From NCBI RefSeq assembly GCF_029909975.1, contig NZ_CP094516.1:8348501-8412500 (forward strand): 64,000 bases of DNA. The letters run 5' to 3'. Numbering within the stretch: position 1 is the first letter of the stretch; every line of letters begins with the position of its first letter. The position numbers and the translations under genes are program-made. The stretch comes from Bradyrhizobium sp. ISRA430. GTDB taxonomy: Bacteria; Pseudomonadota; Alphaproteobacteria; Rhizobiales; Xanthobacteraceae. The notes under the pieces were generated by a model, which did not search any database, was not told where the DNA came from, and saw only the letters and a list, made by a program, of their open reading frames with translations. This document shows positions 54,079 to 62,964 of this stretch, in pieces.

Positions 54079-55038
54079 TCAGGTCTTCGTGACGACGAAG
54101 GTGTGAAGAAAGGCAATCGCTCCGAATGCAACCAGGATCGAGGCGACCGCGGCGATGACCAAGAGGGAGAGCCGCTTTGTGCCCACCGGTTGCAGCATGA
54201 CCTCGGGCGCGAGCGCGATGCGCGTGCTCTTGAACGCCCTCGCGGCGATCTGCGCCTCGAGGAGAGTCGATGCAAGGGCATCGCGCTGGGAGCGTAACGT
54301 GGTGAGATCGCGCGTCGATTGGGCGCGATCCTCGTTCAGGACGGCTAGCAATTCCACGCGGCTCGCGATTTCCTTGCGGAACCCGTCAATGTCGGGCATC
54401 GCCTTGTTGTCCGCTTCGAGCTGCGTTGCGGCGCGCTGGAGCGCCGTGCTGCGCTCGAGTTGCATGTCGCGAATCGAGCCCTCCGTTTCGGCCAGCAGTC
54501 CGCCCACGCGGTCGAGCACCTTCCCATATTCCGCGATCTGCTGGTCCACCCCGTCGCTGGTCTGCTTCATCAGCACAGTCCGCAGGGAGGCGGCCTCGCG
54601 CACGAAGTCGCTGCGCTTGGCGTCCTCTTCCACGATCTGGTCGATGATCTTCTGATGGAGCGCCTTGGCGTCTTCGGCGGCGGCGGGGTCGATGGTGCTC
54701 TGGATGCTCACCGTCTGGCCGATGCTGTCGGCCGACAAATTTTGGAGTGCGCCGAGCGTCGATTGTTGCGCGCCGTTCTTGGCCAATGCCGCCAGGGCGG
54801 CCGGCCCATAGACAACGGGTATGCGCTTTGCGAGCAGTTCCGGCGATTGGATCGGCTCCTCCCGCCCGTTGAAGGCGAAGGCTCCGATCTCGACCGCGGA
54901 TCGGACAAGCGAACGGGGCTGGACAAATATGAAGATGGCCGCGGCCAGGACGACGAAGATGATCCCCGCGACAGACAGAAAAGTAACGCGAAACGACTGA
55001 AGTGTCCCCAGAATCGCGGCAGTGGCTTGGTCAGTCAT
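54079..55038 (-). CDS. Wzz-like chain-length determinant (co-polymerase)
   Basis: The 319-aa protein has a transmembrane helix at about 22-42 (FLSVAGIIFVVLAAAIFIFV), a long periplasmic coiled-coil region with many heptad-like A, L and E positions (about 100-270), and a second helix near the C-terminus (LSLLVIAAVASILVAFGAIAF). This is the PCP/Wzz layout. It does not closely resemble the Wzz-like cassette at 24226 beyond topology. The ATG at 55038 is used; a GTG at 55065 is an alternative. It is the first gene of a minus-strand operon with the two Wzy-like genes, supporting a length-control role. Confidence 0.8.
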   Translation of the reverse strand: MTDQATAAILGTLQSFRVTFLSVAGIIFVVLAAAIFIFVQPRSLVRSAVEIGAFAFNGREEPIQSPELLAKRIPVVYGPAALAALAKNGAQQSTLGALQNLSADSIGQTVSIQSTIDPAAAEDAKALHQKIIDQIVEEDAKRSDFVREAASLRTVLMKQTSDGVDQQIAEYGKVLDRVGGLLAETEGSIRDMQLERSTALQRAATQLEADNKAMPDIDGFRKEIASRVELLAVLNEDRAQSTRDLTTLRSQRDALASTLLEAQIAARAFKSTRIALAPEVMLQPVGTKRLSLLVIAAVASILVAFGAIAFLHTFVVTKT

Positions 55039-55185
55039 GCTCTTGAACTTGGCTTGAAATCTCACAGTCTTTTAGACTGGTTCGCCGACTGTTAGGCGAA
55101 ATGACGGGCCGAGTCCATTTTTTGGAGTTTTTCGCGCCCCGCGAAGCTCGCAGTTCGCGTTTCGGGCTGGAAGGCTCCGCAGGAC

Positions 55186-55209
55186 AGGGATAGGGATAGG
55201 GATAGGGAC
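55186..55209. repeat. Hexanucleotide tandem repeat AGGGAT
   Basis: Three exact AGGGAT units plus a degenerate AGGGAC lie in a 336-bp divergent promoter region between the Wzz-like and the Gfo/Idh/MocA gene. Such microsatellites can vary in copy number and shift promoter spacing. Confidence 0.8.
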
Positions 55210-55374
55210 AGGTCGGTGCAATTGATTTCTCGTGGAAATTGCGCCCGGTTGTCATCTCCGGCGGGTGCCAATTGGCTTGATCTAAAAGAGCTTTTGCGTA
55301 TAGACCTCTAGGCCGCGAGGGGGCGGATATTGAGGCGTCCTGGCCTCGGCCTGCGTGATCAGGGGGAAGGTTTC

Positions 55375-56436
55375 ATGCTCAGATTCGGCTTGCTCGGTTG
55401 CGGACGTATCTCCAAACGGCACGCGGATCTGCTTGGCTCCAATCAGATCGAAAATGCCAAGCTGATCGCGGTTTGCGATCCGGTCCGCGAGCGCGCCGAC
55501 GCTGTGGCGACGAAATTCGGAATACCTGCAGACTACGACATCGAGACGTTCCTTGCCAGGAAGGACATCGACGTCGTTACCGTGCTGACACCGAGCGGCA
55601 TGCATCCCCAGCATGCGATCGCCTCTGCGAAGGCGGGCAAGCACGTGGTCGTCGAAAAGCCGATGGCGCTTCGGCTCCAGGATGCCGACGACATGATCCG
55701 GGCCTGCGACCAAGCCGGCGTGAAGCTGTTCGTGGTCAAGCAAAACCGCTTCAACGTGCCGGTGGTCAAGGCCCGCGAGGCTCTCGACGCCGGTCGCTTC
55801 GGCAAGCTGGTGCTCGGAACGGTCCGGGTGCGGTGGTGCCGTGACCAGGCCTATTACGACCAGGACGCCTGGCGCGGCACTTGGGCCTATGACGGCGGCG
55901 TGCTCACGAACCAGGCGAGCCACCACATCGACATGCTGGAGTGGTTCTTCGGCGACGTCGTCAGCGTGCACGCCCGCGCCACGACGGCGCTTGTGAAGAT
56001 CGAAACCGAGGATACCGCAGTCGCAACGCTGAAATTCCGCAACGGCGCGCTGGGCATCATCGAGGCGACGACGGCGGTTCGTCCGAAGGATCTCGAAGGC
56101 TCGCTCTCGATCCTCGGCGAAAAGGGCGCGGTCGAGATCGCCGGCTTCGCCGTCAACCAGATCAGGCACTGGCGCTTCGTCGACGAGCTTCCAAGCGACA
56201 AGGAGGTTGTCGAGAAGTTTTCGGTCAATCCGCCGAACGTCTACGGATTTGGCCATCAGGCCTATTACCAGCACGTGGTAGATTGCCTGCTGCACGAGCG
56301 CGCCGCACTGGTGGACGGTCTTCAGGGCCGAAAGAGCCTGGAACTGATTTCGGCGCTTTACGAGTCGATTGAAACCGGCAAGGAGGTAGCGCTTCGTTTC
56401 GAACCGCGCAGGAGCCGCCTCGGGCTGACCGCATGA
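55375..56436 (+). CDS. Gfo/Idh/MocA-family sugar dehydrogenase (WlbA-like)
   Basis: Predicted 353-aa NAD-dependent oxidoreductase. The Rossmann start MLRFGLLGCGRISKRHADLL, the VVEKPMAL catalytic-lysine motif and NQASHHIDMLEWFFG with the putative catalytic histidine match WlbA/WbpB-type enzymes that oxidise C3 of UDP-N-acetylglucosaminuronate. The block RWCRDQAYYDQDAWRGTWAYDGG is a shared feature of that group. AGGGGGAAGG precedes ATG 55375. Its stop overlaps the acetyltransferase start as ATGA. The cassette WlbA-WlbB-WlbC makes a 2,3-diacetamido sugar acid; no UDP-GlcNAc dehydrogenase gene is visible here. Confidence 0.85.
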   Translation: MLRFGLLGCGRISKRHADLLGSNQIENAKLIAVCDPVRERADAVATKFGIPADYDIETFLARKDIDVVTVLTPSGMHPQHAIASAKAGKHVVVEKPMALRLQDADDMIRACDQAGVKLFVVKQNRFNVPVVKAREALDAGRFGKLVLGTVRVRWCRDQAYYDQDAWRGTWAYDGGVLTNQASHHIDMLEWFFGDVVSVHARATTALVKIETEDTAVATLKFRNGALGIIEATTAVRPKDLEGSLSILGEKGAVEIAGFAVNQIRHWRFVDELPSDKEVVEKFSVNPPNVYGFGHQAYYQHVVDCLLHERAALVDGLQGRKSLELISALYESIETGKEVALRFEPRRSRLGLTA

Positions 56437-56909
56437 ACATGCCGGAAGTACATCGGGTCGGCGTACGCGACGACGTCAAATTCGGCGCCGGCGTAAAGCT
56501 GGTCGAGCCCTGCAACCTCTATGGTTGCGTCATCGGCGACGGCTGCTTCATCGGGCCCTTCACTGAGATCCAGAAGGACGTGATGATCGGGGCGCGCACC
56601 CGCGTGCAGTCGCACGCCTTCATCTGCGAGCTCGTGACTATCGGCGACGACTGCTTCGTGGGTCACGGCGTGATGTTCGTCAACGATACCTTCGCAACGG
56701 GCGGCCCGGCCCGTGGACGCAAGGAGCTGTGGCGCACGACGGTCATCGGAGACCGCGTTTCGATCGGCTCCAACGCAACCATCCTGCCGGTCCGGATCGC
56801 GAGCGATGTCGTGATTGGGGCAGGGGCGGTCGTTACGAAAGATATCACCGAGCCCGGTACCTATGCCGGCAATCCCGCGCGCCGCATGGCGCCGCGCAAG
56901 GAGGCTTGA
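56433..56909 (+). CDS. Hexapeptide acyltransferase (WlbB/WbpD-like)
   Basis: The 158-aa left-handed beta-helix protein is built of hexapeptide repeats (VKFGAGVKLVEP, NLYGCVIGDGCFIGPFTEI, MIGARTRVQSHAFI, VIGDRVSIGSNATIL, VVIGAGAVVTKDI), typical of WlbB/WbpD-type amino-sugar N-acetyltransferases. It probably acetylates the 3-amino group installed by the following aminotransferase. It overlaps both neighbours by ATGA and TGATG, so the three genes form one translationally coupled unit. Confidence 0.85.
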   Translation: MNMPEVHRVGVRDDVKFGAGVKLVEPCNLYGCVIGDGCFIGPFTEIQKDVMIGARTRVQSHAFICELVTIGDDCFVGHGVMFVNDTFATGGPARGRKELWRTTVIGDRVSIGSNATILPVRIASDVVIGAGAVVTKDITEPGTYAGNPARRMAPRKEA

Positions 56910-58012
56910 TGCGAGTACCATTCGCCGATCTACACCTTCAGTACCAGAACCTGAAGTCCGAGATTGACGGCGCGATCGCGGCCGTCATCCGCGACAGCGC
57001 CTTCATTCGCGGGCCGTTCGTCGACGCGTTCGAGGCGGAGTTCGCCAAGACCGCCGAGGCGAAGCATTGCATTTCCTGCGCGAACGGCACGGACGCGCTC
57101 TACCTTGCAATGGTCGCGCTCGGGGTGAAGCCGGGCGACGAAGTGATCACGACGGCGCATTCCTGGATCTCGACATCCGCGATGATCACTTATTCCGGCG
57201 CCAAGGTCGTGTTCTGCGATACCGACGATGCCACCTTCACGATCGATCCGGCCGCGATCGAGCGGGCGATCACGCCCCGCACGGTCGGCATCATCCCGGT
57301 GCATCTGTACGGTCAGCCGGCCGACATGGACGCCATCATGGCCATCGCGCGGAAGAACAAATTGTGGGTGATCGAGGACTGCGCGCAGGCTCACCTGGCG
57401 CGCTATAAGAGCCAGCTCGTCGGCACGTTCGGGGCGGCTGCGACCTACTCGTTCTATCCGGGCAAGAATCTGGGCGCGATGGGAGATGCGGGCGCGGTCG
57501 TCACGAATGACTCGGCCCTCGCCGAACACATGACCAAGCTCGCCCGGCATGGTGGCGTGGTGAAGCATAAGCACGACATCGAAGGCATTAATAGCCGTCT
57601 GGACGGTATGCAGGCGGCGATCCTGTCGGCCAAGCTGCCGCACCTCGAGGCCTGGACCGTGGCCCGGCAAGAAGCAGCGTCGGTCTATGACGCCGGCCTC
57701 AAGCAGATCGAGGATCTCGAGGTGCCGCAGGTCGCGGCCGGCCGCACACACGTCTACCATCTCTACACCGTCAAGCATCCTAAGCGCGATGCGTTGGCGA
57801 GCTACCTGAACTCAAACGGCGTGCAGACGGCGATCAACTACCCGACGGCGTTGCCGTTGCTGCCGGCCTATGGCCGGTATGAGCACAAGCCGGAGCAGTT
57901 TCCGAACGCCTCTCGCGACCAGCACAAGATACTTTCCCTGCCGATGTACGCCGAGATTAGCCGGCAACAGCAGAGCTACGTCATCGGCCTGATCCGGAAG
58001 TTCGAAGGCTAG
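56909..58012 (+). CDS. DegT/DnrJ sugar 3-aminotransferase (WlbC/WbpE-like)
   Basis: The 367-aa PLP enzyme has CANGTDALYLAMVALGVKPGDEVI, PVHLYGQPADMD, IEDCAQAHLARYKS, YSFYPGKNLGAMGDAG with PLP lysine K186 and INSRLDGMQAAIL. It is full length and reads as a sugar 3-aminotransferase. With the neighbouring dehydrogenase and acetyltransferase it forms a WlbA/B/C-type unit. It starts at ATG 56909 inside the acetyltransferase stop codon (TGATG) and its own stop overlaps the convergent glycosyltransferase stop. Confidence 0.85.
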   Translation: MRVPFADLHLQYQNLKSEIDGAIAAVIRDSAFIRGPFVDAFEAEFAKTAEAKHCISCANGTDALYLAMVALGVKPGDEVITTAHSWISTSAMITYSGAKVVFCDTDDATFTIDPAAIERAITPRTVGIIPVHLYGQPADMDAIMAIARKNKLWVIEDCAQAHLARYKSQLVGTFGAAATYSFYPGKNLGAMGDAGAVVTNDSALAEHMTKLARHGGVVKHKHDIEGINSRLDGMQAAILSAKLPHLEAWTVARQEAASVYDAGLKQIEDLEVPQVAAGRTHVYHLYTVKHPKRDALASYLNSNGVQTAINYPTALPLLPAYGRYEHKPEQFPNASRDQHKILSLPMYAEISRQQQSYVIGLIRKFEG

Positions 58013-59208
58013 GGCCTGCTTCCGGCCGTACCGATCACCTCGCGATACCGTCTGGTCGCGGCTTCCTCGCTGTACTTGGCAGCGACAACCGCCGCCCTAC
58101 GCCCTTTGGCGGTGGTGCCCGCACGATCCGTTGCGGCGTCGGAAATCGCCTTGGCAAGCAGCGCCGGTTCCTCCGGCGGCACGACCCAGCCGATCGCTTC
58201 CTCGCCCAGCACGATCGCCGCCTCCGAATGAGATTCGGAGCACACGATGATCGGCCTGCCAACGGCCAGCAGGTTGTAGAGTCGACTTGGAATCGACACG
58301 CCGGCTATATGGCGTCGGTAGGGGATCACCCAGACATCCGCTGCAGAGAGGAAATCGACCAACTCGCTGTCGGGCACCGGGGCCATCATCGTCATGTTGT
58401 GGAGTTGCTCGGCGGCCGCCAGTTCATTGAGCTTATTCCAGCCGACGCCCCATCCGGAAAACAGGAAGTGGATATCCCGGTTGCCGGCCAGCAGCCTCGC
58501 TGCTTCGAACACTGCCCTGGGGTCATGAGTGAAGCCTAGATTGCCGGAGAGGCCGACGACGAATTTATCGCGGAGAACATTGCGAAATGGATTGGCCGGA
58601 CCGAGCTCTCGGTATCCGATCGGTATCAATGCCCAGTTGGGGATGAAGTGAATTTTCGCAGGCGCAACGCCCTTGTATCTTGTGAGCAGGGGAGGCGTGT
58701 CGCGCCCGATCACGATGATGGCGTCGAGTGCCCGGAAGAGCTGAGAATTGGCAAAGCGCAGCAGGCGCGCGGAGATCGAGGTGGGCTTGATGAACTTCGC
58801 CGCTTCGAGCGCCTCAGGATAGAGATCGTAGATCAGCAATACGGTTGCGGCCCCCCGCAGCCGTGCCGCAAGGACCACCGTGTAGGGCAGAGTGAACGGG
58901 GTGGTCACGCAGAAAACAGTGTCGCTGCGCCTAACTCGTCGCAGGATTTCAAGGAACATGTCAGCGGCGAGCGCGCACATCCCAATCGCTCTACGTACCA
59001 GGGCGTGCTTTTCCGATCTCCTGCTCCTGATCTCGACGACCTCTGGCTCATTCTCCGCGCCTGATGAGCGTGATCCCGCTGTGCCGGAAAGGACAATCAC
59101 TTCGCGGTCCGCTGTCAGTGCGCGGGCAATCTGCCCCAAATACACTGCTGTCGTAGTTTGGTCGGGCGGATAGTGTTGCGTTGCGACGAACAGCCTGTCC
59201 GATCCCAT
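58009..59208 (-). CDS. Family 4 (GT-B) glycosyltransferase, WbuB-like
   Basis: The 399-aa product has an N-terminal donor-binding half (DRLFVATQHYPPDQTTTAVYLGQIARAL) and a C-terminal GT4 segment (FVVGLSGNLGFTHDPRAVFEAA; AADVWVIPYRRHIAGVSIPSRLYNLLAVGRPIIV) close to WbuB-type enzymes that transfer N-acetyl-fucosamine or similar sugars. The ATG at 59208 (MGSDRLFVAT) is chosen over in-frame upstream codons that overlap fcl. It is downstream of gmd and fcl on the minus strand, so L-fucose or a related residue is a possible donor. Confidence 0.85.
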   Translation of the reverse strand: MGSDRLFVATQHYPPDQTTTAVYLGQIARALTADREVIVLSGTAGSRSSGAENEPEVVEIRSRRSEKHALVRRAIGMCALAADMFLEILRRVRRSDTVFCVTTPFTLPYTVVLAARLRGAATVLLIYDLYPEALEAAKFIKPTSISARLLRFANSQLFRALDAIIVIGRDTPPLLTRYKGVAPAKIHFIPNWALIPIGYRELGPANPFRNVLRDKFVVGLSGNLGFTHDPRAVFEAARLLAGNRDIHFLFSGWGVGWNKLNELAAAEQLHNMTMMAPVPDSELVDFLSAADVWVIPYRRHIAGVSIPSRLYNLLAVGRPIIVCSESHSEAAIVLGEEAIGWVVPPEEPALLAKAISDAATDRAGTTAKGRRAAVVAAKYSEEAATRRYREVIGTAGSRP

Positions 59209-59219
59209 GATTGAGTTAC

Positions 59220-60218
59220 TCACGCAGAAAAGCTCTCCGGATTTGATGCCGGTCCGCATTCCTTGACGTTGATCCATCCTTTCTCGCTCTGGAAGGAGAT
59301 GTACGCTCTTTTGATCCCATCTTCCATCGACGTCGTCGCGCGCCAGCCGAGCGCCGCGAGACGGCTGATGTCGAGCAGCTTCTGCGGCGTGCCGTCGGGG
59401 CGCGAGGGGTCGAACGTGATCGCGCCGCGATAGCCGATGACATCGGCGACCAGGCGGGCGAAGTCGGCGATGGTGATGTCCTTGCCGGTGCCGATGTTGA
59501 TCAGCTCCGCCCCGGAATAAGTCTTCATCAGGTGCACGCAGGCATCCGCCATATCGTCCGCATGGAGGAACTCGCGGCGCGGCGTGCCCGTGCCCCAGAC
59601 CGTGACGGTCCTGGCGCCGGCGACCTTGGCCTCGTGAAAGCGCCGGATCAGGGCGGCGACCACGTGGCTGTACTCGGGATGATAATTGTCGCCGGGGCCG
59701 TAGAGGTTGGTCGGCATCACGCTGATGAAGTCGCTTCCATACTGGCTGCGATAGGCCTCCGCCATCTTGATGCCGGCGATCTTGGCAATCGCATAGGGCT
59801 CGTTGGTGGGCTCGAGCGGGCCGGTCAGCATCGAGTCCTCGCGCAGCGGCTGGCTCGCGAGCTTCGGATAGATGCAGGAGGAGCCGAGGAACATCAGCTT
59901 CTCGGCACCATTCAGATGCGCGGCGTGGATCACGTTGGCCGCGATCGCGATGTTGTCGTAGATGAACTCGGCGCGCAGCGTGTCGTTGGCGGCGATGCCG
60001 CCGACCTTGGCGGCGGCGAGGAACACCACCTGTGGCCGCATTTTCGCGAACCAGTCGAACACGGCGGCCTGGTTGCAGAGATCGACCTCGCGCCGGTCCA
60101 CCGTGACGAGCTTGACGTCCTCCCGCGCCAGCCGGCGCACCAGCGCGCTGCCGACCATACCGCGATGGCCGGCGACGTAGACGCTCTTGCCCTTCAGCTC
60201 AAACGGTGCGTTTGCCAT
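59220..60218 (-). CDS. fcl: GDP-L-fucose synthase
   Basis: The 332-aa SDR epimerase/reductase is full length. Seen are the N-terminal [20 protein letters not shown] site, SSCIYPK (S113/S114) and Y142-x-x-x-K146 in PYAIAKIAG, and typical [18 protein letters not shown] and [13 protein letters not shown] blocks. It converts GDP-4-keto-6-deoxy-D-mannose into GDP-L-fucose. It starts 20 bp inside the 3' end of gmd. Confidence 0.95.
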   Translation of the reverse strand: MANAPFELKGKSVYVAGHRGMVGSALVRRLAREDVKLVTVDRREVDLCNQAAVFDWFAKMRPQVVFLAAAKVGGIAANDTLRAEFIYDNIAIAANVIHAAHLNGAEKLMFLGSSCIYPKLASQPLREDSMLTGPLEPTNEPYAIAKIAGIKMAEAYRSQYGSDFISVMPTNLYGPGDNYHPEYSHVVAALIRRFHEAKVAGARTVTVWGTGTPRREFLHADDMADACVHLMKTYSGAELINIGTGKDITIADFARLVADVIGYRGAITFDPSRPDGTPQKLLDISRLAALGWRATTSMEDGIKRAYISFQSEKGWINVKECGPASNPESFSA

Positions 60219-61272
60219 TGGCGACGTCCCGTTTGGCCTCGGCCAGATCGCTCGCCATCATCTCCTCGACGAGCTGGGCAAACGTCCGCTTCGGCTTCCA
60301 GCCGAGCTTGTCGCGGGCCTTGCGGGCATCGCCGATCAGGAGCTCGACCTCGGTGGGGCGGAAGTAGGTCGGATCGATCCGCACCACAATCTTGCCGCTC
60401 TTGGCATCGACGCCGGTCTCCTCCACCCCCTTGCCGCGCCATTCGATGCGGCGGCCGACCTGCGCGAAGCAACGCTCGACCATCTCGCGCACCGAGCGCA
60501 TCTCGCCGGTGGCGAGCACGAAGTCGTCGGGCGCATCGGCCTGCAGGATCATATGCATGCCCTCGACGTAATCCTTGGCATGGCCCCAGTCGCGCTTGGC
60601 CTCGAGATTGCCGAGATAGAGCGTGTCCTCGAGCCCGAGCTCGATGCGGGCAACGCCACGGGTGATCTTGCGGGTGACGAAGGTCTCGCCGCGGATCGGG
60701 CTCTCGTGGTTGAACAGGATGCCGTTGGACGCGAACATGCCGTAGGCCTCGCGGTAGTTCACCGTGATCCAGTAGCCGTACAGCTTGGCGACGCCGTAAG
60801 GCGAGCGCGGATAGAACGGCGTGGTCTCCTTCTGCGGGATCTCCTGCACGAGGCCGTAGAGCTCGGAGGTCGAGGCCTGGTAGAACCGCGTCTCCTTCTC
60901 CATGCCGAGGATGCGGATTGCCTCCAAGAGGCGCAGCACACCGACGGCGTCGGCATTGGCGGTGTATTCGGGGCTCTCGAAGCTGACCGCGACATGGCTC
61001 TGGGCGGCGAGATTGTAGATCTCGGTCGGCCGGATCTGCTGCACCAGGCGGATCAGATTGGTCGAATCGGTCATGTCGCCGTAATGCATCATGAACGGCA
61101 CGTTGCCGACATGCGGGTCCTGATACAGATGATCGACCCGCGCGGTGTTGAACGACGACGAGCGCCGCTTGATGCCGTGCACGACATAGCCGAGCGACAG
61201 CAGATACTCGGCCAAATAGGCGCCATCCTGGCCGGTCACGCCGGTAATCAGCGCCACGCATCGTTCAGTCAT
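60199..61272 (-). CDS. gmd: GDP-mannose 4,6-dehydratase
   Basis: The 357-aa extended SDR is full length. Seen are [17 protein letters not shown], catalytic T135-S-E137 in STSELYG and Y159-x-x-x-K163 in [29 protein letters not shown] and [16 protein letters not shown], all standard Gmd features. It makes GDP-4-keto-6-deoxymannose from GDP-mannose. It overlaps fcl by 20 bp. With Fcl it supplies GDP-L-fucose, a common sugar of rhizobial Nod factors and O-antigens. Confidence 0.96.
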   Translation of the reverse strand: MTERCVALITGVTGQDGAYLAEYLLSLGYVVHGIKRRSSSFNTARVDHLYQDPHVGNVPFMMHYGDMTDSTNLIRLVQQIRPTEIYNLAAQSHVAVSFESPEYTANADAVGVLRLLEAIRILGMEKETRFYQASTSELYGLVQEIPQKETTPFYPRSPYGVAKLYGYWITVNYREAYGMFASNGILFNHESPIRGETFVTRKITRGVARIELGLEDTLYLGNLEAKRDWGHAKDYVEGMHMILQADAPDDFVLATGEMRSVREMVERCFAQVGRRIEWRGKGVEETGVDAKSGKIVVRIDPTYFRPTEVELLIGDARKARDKLGWKPKRTFAQLVEEMMASDLAEAKRDVANGKRTV

Positions 61273-61610
61273 TTGGTCTCTTAGGCAATTTCGTGCCTAC
61301 CTCCCAACTTCCTCTCTTGGGCCTTCTTTTCTAGTGGGCGACGATTGTCAAGCTGACTTCGATTGAGGTCCTCTGATGGCCAGTTGGCTGGAGTTCGAGA
61401 AAAAGCGTCTCCTCAGAGGCCACTAAGTCAGATTATCTCTATTCCAGAGTAGTCCGCTTTACGCATCGGAGCACGGCGCCACGGCCGCCGCTTTGTGCTG
61501 CACAAAAACAATTCTGTTCACGAATGCAAATAGGTGGATCAGTGTCATTAGCCTCCCTCCAATACAGCTATTGCGGGCAGACTGCTGAAAATTCTGTCGA
61601 CTTTAATGCC
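61273..61610. other. Promoter region of gmd, no gene
   Basis: 338 bp upstream of gmd and downstream of the SDR gene. By eye it is A+T-richer than the flanks. It should hold the gmd-fcl promoter; no terminator hairpin with a T-run was noticed. Confidence 0.4.
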
Positions 61611-62522
61611 TTACGTCCTCTGCGAAGTCGCACCTGGTGAAAAATCGCAGTGGACAGGCTTCCATCCCATGCGAAGCAATTTGTTCGGAGTCGCCACGAG
61701 TGGGACGCCCATGCGTCTCCACGCAGCCCCATATCCGAGCGACGTGAGCCCTGTCTCGATCCATTTCTCAGGTATCTGAATTAGCCTTGGTGGCCTATTG
61801 AGCGCAACGCGATATGTGGCAATCATGCCCGCAACGCTGATCACATTAGGATCTGAGACGATAATTGTCTCGCCGATTGTGAGCGGGCTCGATAAAACAA
61901 AATCAACCGCTGAATTGAAGTTGTCAATCGACAGTACCGATCGCGGAGCGTTCAGGGAGCCGAAAGGAAGTGGAATTGGAAGCCGCGCCACCTTGCTTAT
62001 AAGGGCGAAGTTACCCTTCTCTCCGGGCCCGTAGATGACCACGGGCCGAAGGATTGTATAAGGCACGCCAATCGATCGGATAGCATCTTCTGCTGCGAGT
62101 TTGGATCGTCCGTATGCGTTAGACGGCCGAGGAGCAGAGTCCTCTGATTGCGGTTGGTCCGAAAACGAAGCGCATTGTGCTGCAATTGATGAAACGAATA
62201 CGAACTGCTTCACTCCAGTATCTCGGGCGGCCTGAGCTAGCGACGCTGTGCCCTTAACGTTGACCAAGTTATAGGACTGTTCGCTTGCACGCCTGTGTGC
62301 GACTCCTGCCAGATGAACAACAGCATCGCATTGTGACAGCAGCGGACGCCAGTCGAATCTGCTGGCCAGATCTGGCACCCGAATATGCCTGATCCTCTCA
62401 TGCCTCGCGTCAAGGGTCCCTCGTGCGGCGGCCAGTACGGTAAATCCCTGCCCAGCGAGATACTTGACTAGGTGCCGGCCAACGAAGCCGTCGGCTCCTG
62501 TAATAAGCACCATTTTCGTCAT
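61611..62522 (-). CDS. NAD-dependent epimerase/dehydratase (SDR), sugar-nucleotide reductase/epimerase-like
   Basis: The 303-aa SDR protein has MVLITGADGFVGRHLVKYL, DAVVHLAGVAHR, S111-S112 in FVFVSSIAAQ and Y137-x-x-x-K141 in NAYGRSKLAAED. It is like WbpV and similar reductases/epimerases found next to undecaprenyl-phosphate sugar transferases in O-antigen loci. It may reduce a 4-keto intermediate made by the CapD-like enzyme that follows. The usual partner sugar-phosphate transferase is not seen beside it. Confidence 0.85.
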   Translation of the reverse strand: MTKMVLITGADGFVGRHLVKYLAGQGFTVLAAARGTLDARHERIRHIRVPDLASRFDWRPLLSQCDAVVHLAGVAHRRASEQSYNLVNVKGTASLAQAARDTGVKQFVFVSSIAAQCASFSDQPQSEDSAPRPSNAYGRSKLAAEDAIRSIGVPYTILRPVVIYGPGEKGNFALISKVARLPIPLPFGSLNAPRSVLSIDNFNSAVDFVLSSPLTIGETIIVSDPNVISVAGMIATYRVALNRPPRLIQIPEKWIETGLTSLGYGAAWRRMGVPLVATPNKLLRMGWKPVHCDFSPGATSQRT

Positions 62523-62964
62523 GCGAAGCTAAGCCGTTTGGCGCAAGGTTTCAGAAAGCAGTGAACGTAAGACTCGTAGGCGGGGTTGTATCGTGTGTCA
62601 ACGTCCGGGTTCTGGCGGTTTCCTCCTCTTCGGGCATCGTTTCGTGGTGTTGCAGGCGCAGCAGGTTCCAGTCGCGAAATACTACCTTGCGGCGGCTGCC
62701 GCTCGGAATGTCGTCGAATCGTGTCTCATCCAGAATCCTTTGCTAACATCCATTGGGAATAACTCGATAAGGTCTGCGATTATGCCGCTGAGGTTGTTCA
62801 GAACGTCGTGTGACGATAATGCTCCACGACAGCCTGTGTATGGGTATGGCAGGTCCAGTTGCTGACCAGCCAAAATCAAGGATAGGCGGGCTAGCAAGAA
62901 TTTGCATGCTCGACGAGTGACACGTATCAGTGGTAGGGAAGCTCAGTAAAATCGTCGGCCACGG
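62523..62964. other. Divergent region between SDR gene and CapD-like gene
   Basis: 442 bp. Short frames on both strands have no family character; the minus-strand peptide at 62682-62897 is not convincing. Promoters for both neighbours are expected. No hairpin or repeat stood out. Confidence 0.4.
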
